Below the pieces are notes generated by a model that worked only from the letters and a program-made list of their open reading frames with translations, was not told the DNA's origin and made no database searches. This document shows, one piece after another, positions 5,663 through 7,316 of a stretch of 7,316 nucleotides of DNA. The translations under genes were made by a program, and so were the position numbers. The stretch covers positions 1 through 7,316 of the forward strand of contig CAJBMR010000396.1 in assembly GCA_903954205.1 (NCBI GenBank), given 5' to 3'. Source of the DNA: an uncultured bacterium (GTDB lineage: Bacteria > Actinomycetota > Actinomycetes > S36-B12). The stretch's first letter is position 1. Every line of letters begins with the position of its first letter.

Positions 5663-6778
5663 ATGTCCGACGACACCTCCAGCGGCCGGAATCCGACGCC
5701 CCCGACCCCCGACGGCTCCACCGCGCCGGACGTGGCCCGCCTCCAGGCAGAGGTGGAGGAGCTCAGGGCTGAGGCCGCTCGACTCCGGGCCCAGGTCGCA
5801 GCGTTGACGGCACCCCCGCCCGCGGGGGAGGTGGTCGCAGCTCCGGACACGAAGCGCCGGGGAGCCCTCCCGGAGATCATCGGGTACATCGGTGCTGCAT
5901 TCATCGTCGGCGCAGGCTTGACCTTGGCGAGCCAGACCTGGGCGTTGTGGCCAAAGCCCGTCCAGTTGGGGGTCGTCACCCTTGGCGCAATCGCGCTCTA
6001 CGTCACGGCGCTGATCGTGACGACTACCGCGGGTGGCCTCCAATCCCTGCGCGATCATGCAGCTCGGCGCCGCCTCGTAGGCGTACTCCTCGCCGTCGCC
6101 ATACCCCTGGTCGTCTCCGCCTTGGTCGTGGCACTGGAATGGGCCGGAGTCGACATCGATACCGAGGGCACCTATTGGCCCATCGGACTCGCGTCCATTG
6201 CCCTGGTGGCCGCGGCCATCGCTGCGTGGTGGGCACCCGGGGCGGTACCCACTCTCAGCGTCGCCGCAACTGGACTCATCTGGCTGTGGTTGGTCACCAG
6301 CCGGATTCTCGGATCGTGGGAGCAGCCCCTCGTGATTGCGACCGTCAGTGCGGTGTGCGCGGTGGGCTGGCTCATCATCGCACCGCGGTTCCTACCACCA
6401 CGAGTTCTGACAGAAGCCCTTGGCGTGACCGCTTTCATCGGGCTGCAACTGGTCAATGCCTTCACAACCTTGGATTCGTCCCTGCCAGACGACAGCGGAC
6501 AGCAGCAACTCATGTGGGCGACGTGGTTCTCGCGGATCGCGCTCCTGATCTTCGCGCTCGTCGCGGTGGCCATCTTCGCGCGGGGCGGCTCGTGGGTATG
6601 GGCAGCAGGAGGAGTGATCGCTGCCGGGGCAGGTGCACTCTCGATCGCCGGGCAGACGCTGGGCATGGTCGCGGGGCTCTTCGTGGCAGGAGTCATCCTG
6701 TTGGCAGTGTCCGGGGCGATTCTGATCGCTCGTGCGCGACGTAGGGATGAATCAGTTACATCCGATCCGGCGCGGTGA
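5663..6778 (+). CDS. Polytopic membrane protein with N-terminal leucine-heptad coiled coil, function unknown
   Basis: I do not recognise a specific function. The 371-residue product starts at MSDDTSS. Residues 1-22 are Pro/Ser/Thr-rich. Residues 24-49 form a short coiled coil with leucines exactly seven apart (L27, L34, L41, L48). After a Pro-rich linker and a KRRG basic patch, about ten hydrophobic segments follow (roughly 71-91, 100-121, 138-160, 172-191, 193-212, 222-241, 249-267, 289-306, 311-333, 334-356), ending in a basic, hydrophilic tail from about 357. The positive patches before the first and after the last segment suggest both termini are cytoplasmic. The layout loosely resembles DUF2157-type membrane proteins, but that is a guess. 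An in-frame GTG at 5624 would add 13 residues and has no Shine-Dalgarno. The gene diverges from lysA and its last 23 bp overlap the end of argS. Consistent hydrophobic helices and coherent codon use support a real gene. Confidence 0.85.
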   Translation: MSDDTSSGRNPTPPTPDGSTAPDVARLQAEVEELRAEAARLRAQVAALTAPPPAGEVVAAPDTKRRGALPEIIGYIGAAFIVGAGLTLASQTWALWPKPVQLGVVTLGAIALYVTALIVTTTAGGLQSLRDHAARRRLVGVLLAVAIPLVVSALVVALEWAGVDIDTEGTYWPIGLASIALVAAAIAAWWAPGAVPTLSVAATGLIWLWLVTSRILGSWEQPLVIATVSAVCAVGWLIIAPRFLPPRVLTEALGVTAFIGLQLVNAFTTLDSSLPDDSGQQQLMWATWFSRIALLIFALVAVAIFARGGSWVWAAGGVIAAGAGALSIAGQTLGMVAGLFVAGVILLAVSGAILIARARRRDESVTSDPAR

Positions 6779-7316
6779 CCCCGCAGAGGGCAAGGCCGTT
6801 GGCCAAGACCTGACGGGTCGCCGCGCAGAGCCAGAGCCGTGCGAGATGGATGGGCTCGGTGGGCTCATCGCCACGCGGCAGCACGCGGCAGGCGTCGTAG
6901 AAGCGGTGGTAGGCCGTCGCCAAGGACTCGAGATAGCGCGGCACACGATGCGGCTCGCGCAGTTCGGCCGCGGAGGCGACAACGGCGGGGAACTCCGCCA
7001 GTGCCCGCAGCAATTCACCCTCTCGCTCATGCGCGAGCAGCGCGGGGTCATAGCCCGCTGACTGCCAGTCGATGCCGAGGTCGGCCGCGTTGCGCAGCAC
7101 GGAGCTCACGCGCGCGTGGGCGTACTGCACATAGAAGACGGGGTTGTCATTGGTCCGCTGCACGAGCAGGTCGAGATCGAGGGTGAGTGGCGAATCGACC
7201 GGGTAGCGGATGAGGGAGTAGCGCGCCGCGTCGACGCCCACCTCCTCGACCAGCTCCTCCAGGGTGATGAGGGTGCCCGCGCGCTTGGAGAGTTTGACCT
7301 CCTCGCCGTTCTGCAT
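6756..7316 (-). CDS. argS: Arginyl-tRNA synthetase, C-terminal part (runs off right edge)
   Basis: ArgS charges tRNA-Arg with arginine using ATP; it is a class Ia synthetase in the cytoplasm. The 186 residues present are about the last third of a protein that is normally 550-590 long. Near the edge lies KLSKRAGTLITLEELVEEVG, where KLSK stands for the KMSKS signature loop of the catalytic domain. VDAARYSLIR and NPVFYVQYAHARVSSVLRNA follow; the latter begins the helical DALR anticodon-binding domain, which runs to the C-terminus. The protein ends in CGVTAPDRM, the usual ArgS ending, so the stop at 6756-6758 is genuine. The methionine codon at 7314-7316 is internal, not the start. In mycobacteria argS directly precedes lysA on the same strand; here an opposite-strand gene lies between them. 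Confidence 0.96.
   Translation of the reverse strand: MQNGEEVKLSKRAGTLITLEELVEEVGVDAARYSLIRYPVDSPLTLDLDLLVQRTNDNPVFYVQYAHARVSSVLRNAADLGIDWQSAGYDPALLAHEREGELLRALAEFPAVVASAAELREPHRVPRYLESLATAYHRFYDACRVLPRGDEPTEPIHLARLWLCAATRQVLANGLALCGVTAPDRM

Noticed and set aside
5947..6744. Alternative frame inside the membrane-protein gene (Arg/His-rich)
   Set aside because: The other frame gives coherent hydrophobic helices; this one is a frame-shifted reading of it.

Overview
The window is a piece of a high-GC actinobacterial chromosome. The evidence is strong G+C bias, Actinobacteria-type proteins, and a gene order (argS, lysA, hom, thrC, thrB, rho) that I recall from Mycobacterium and relatives. Genus cannot be set from this sequence alone. 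The LysA N-terminus (beginning MRAHPAGPRH) and the long Arg/Asn/Asp-rich N-terminal region of Rho both fit Actinobacteria.

Layout from the right edge, following transcription on the minus strand. The 3' third of argS (arginyl-tRNA synthetase) runs off the right end. Next, on the opposite strand, is a gene for a polytopic membrane protein with a short N-terminal leucine-heptad coiled coil. It converges on argS with a 23-bp tail-to-tail overlap and diverges from lysA. Then, all on the minus strand, come lysA (diaminopimelate decarboxylase), hom (homoserine dehydrogenase with ACT domain), thrC (threonine synthase) and thrB (homoserine kinase). The last gene is the 5' part of rho, which runs off the left end.

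lysA to thrB form a compact aspartate-family module. LysA makes lysine from meso-diaminopimelate, while Hom, ThrB and ThrC turn aspartate semialdehyde into threonine. hom/thrC overlap by 4 bp and thrC/thrB are 3 bp apart, which indicates translational coupling. The 36-bp lysA/hom gap holds an inverted repeat, and a 171-bp gap separates thrB from rho.

There is no mobile element, CRISPR array or RNA gene here. The least ordinary points are: (i) a divergently transcribed coiled-coil membrane protein placed between argS and lysA; (ii) a run of twelve 12-bp units in rho coding for an Arg/Asn/Asp tetrapeptide repeat; (iii) a C-rich, G-poor, rut-like stretch in the leader of rho itself; and (iv) a candidate leaderless promoter for lysA with an inverted repeat just upstream of its -10 motif. 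Function for the membrane protein, and regulation at the non-coding sites, are inference only.
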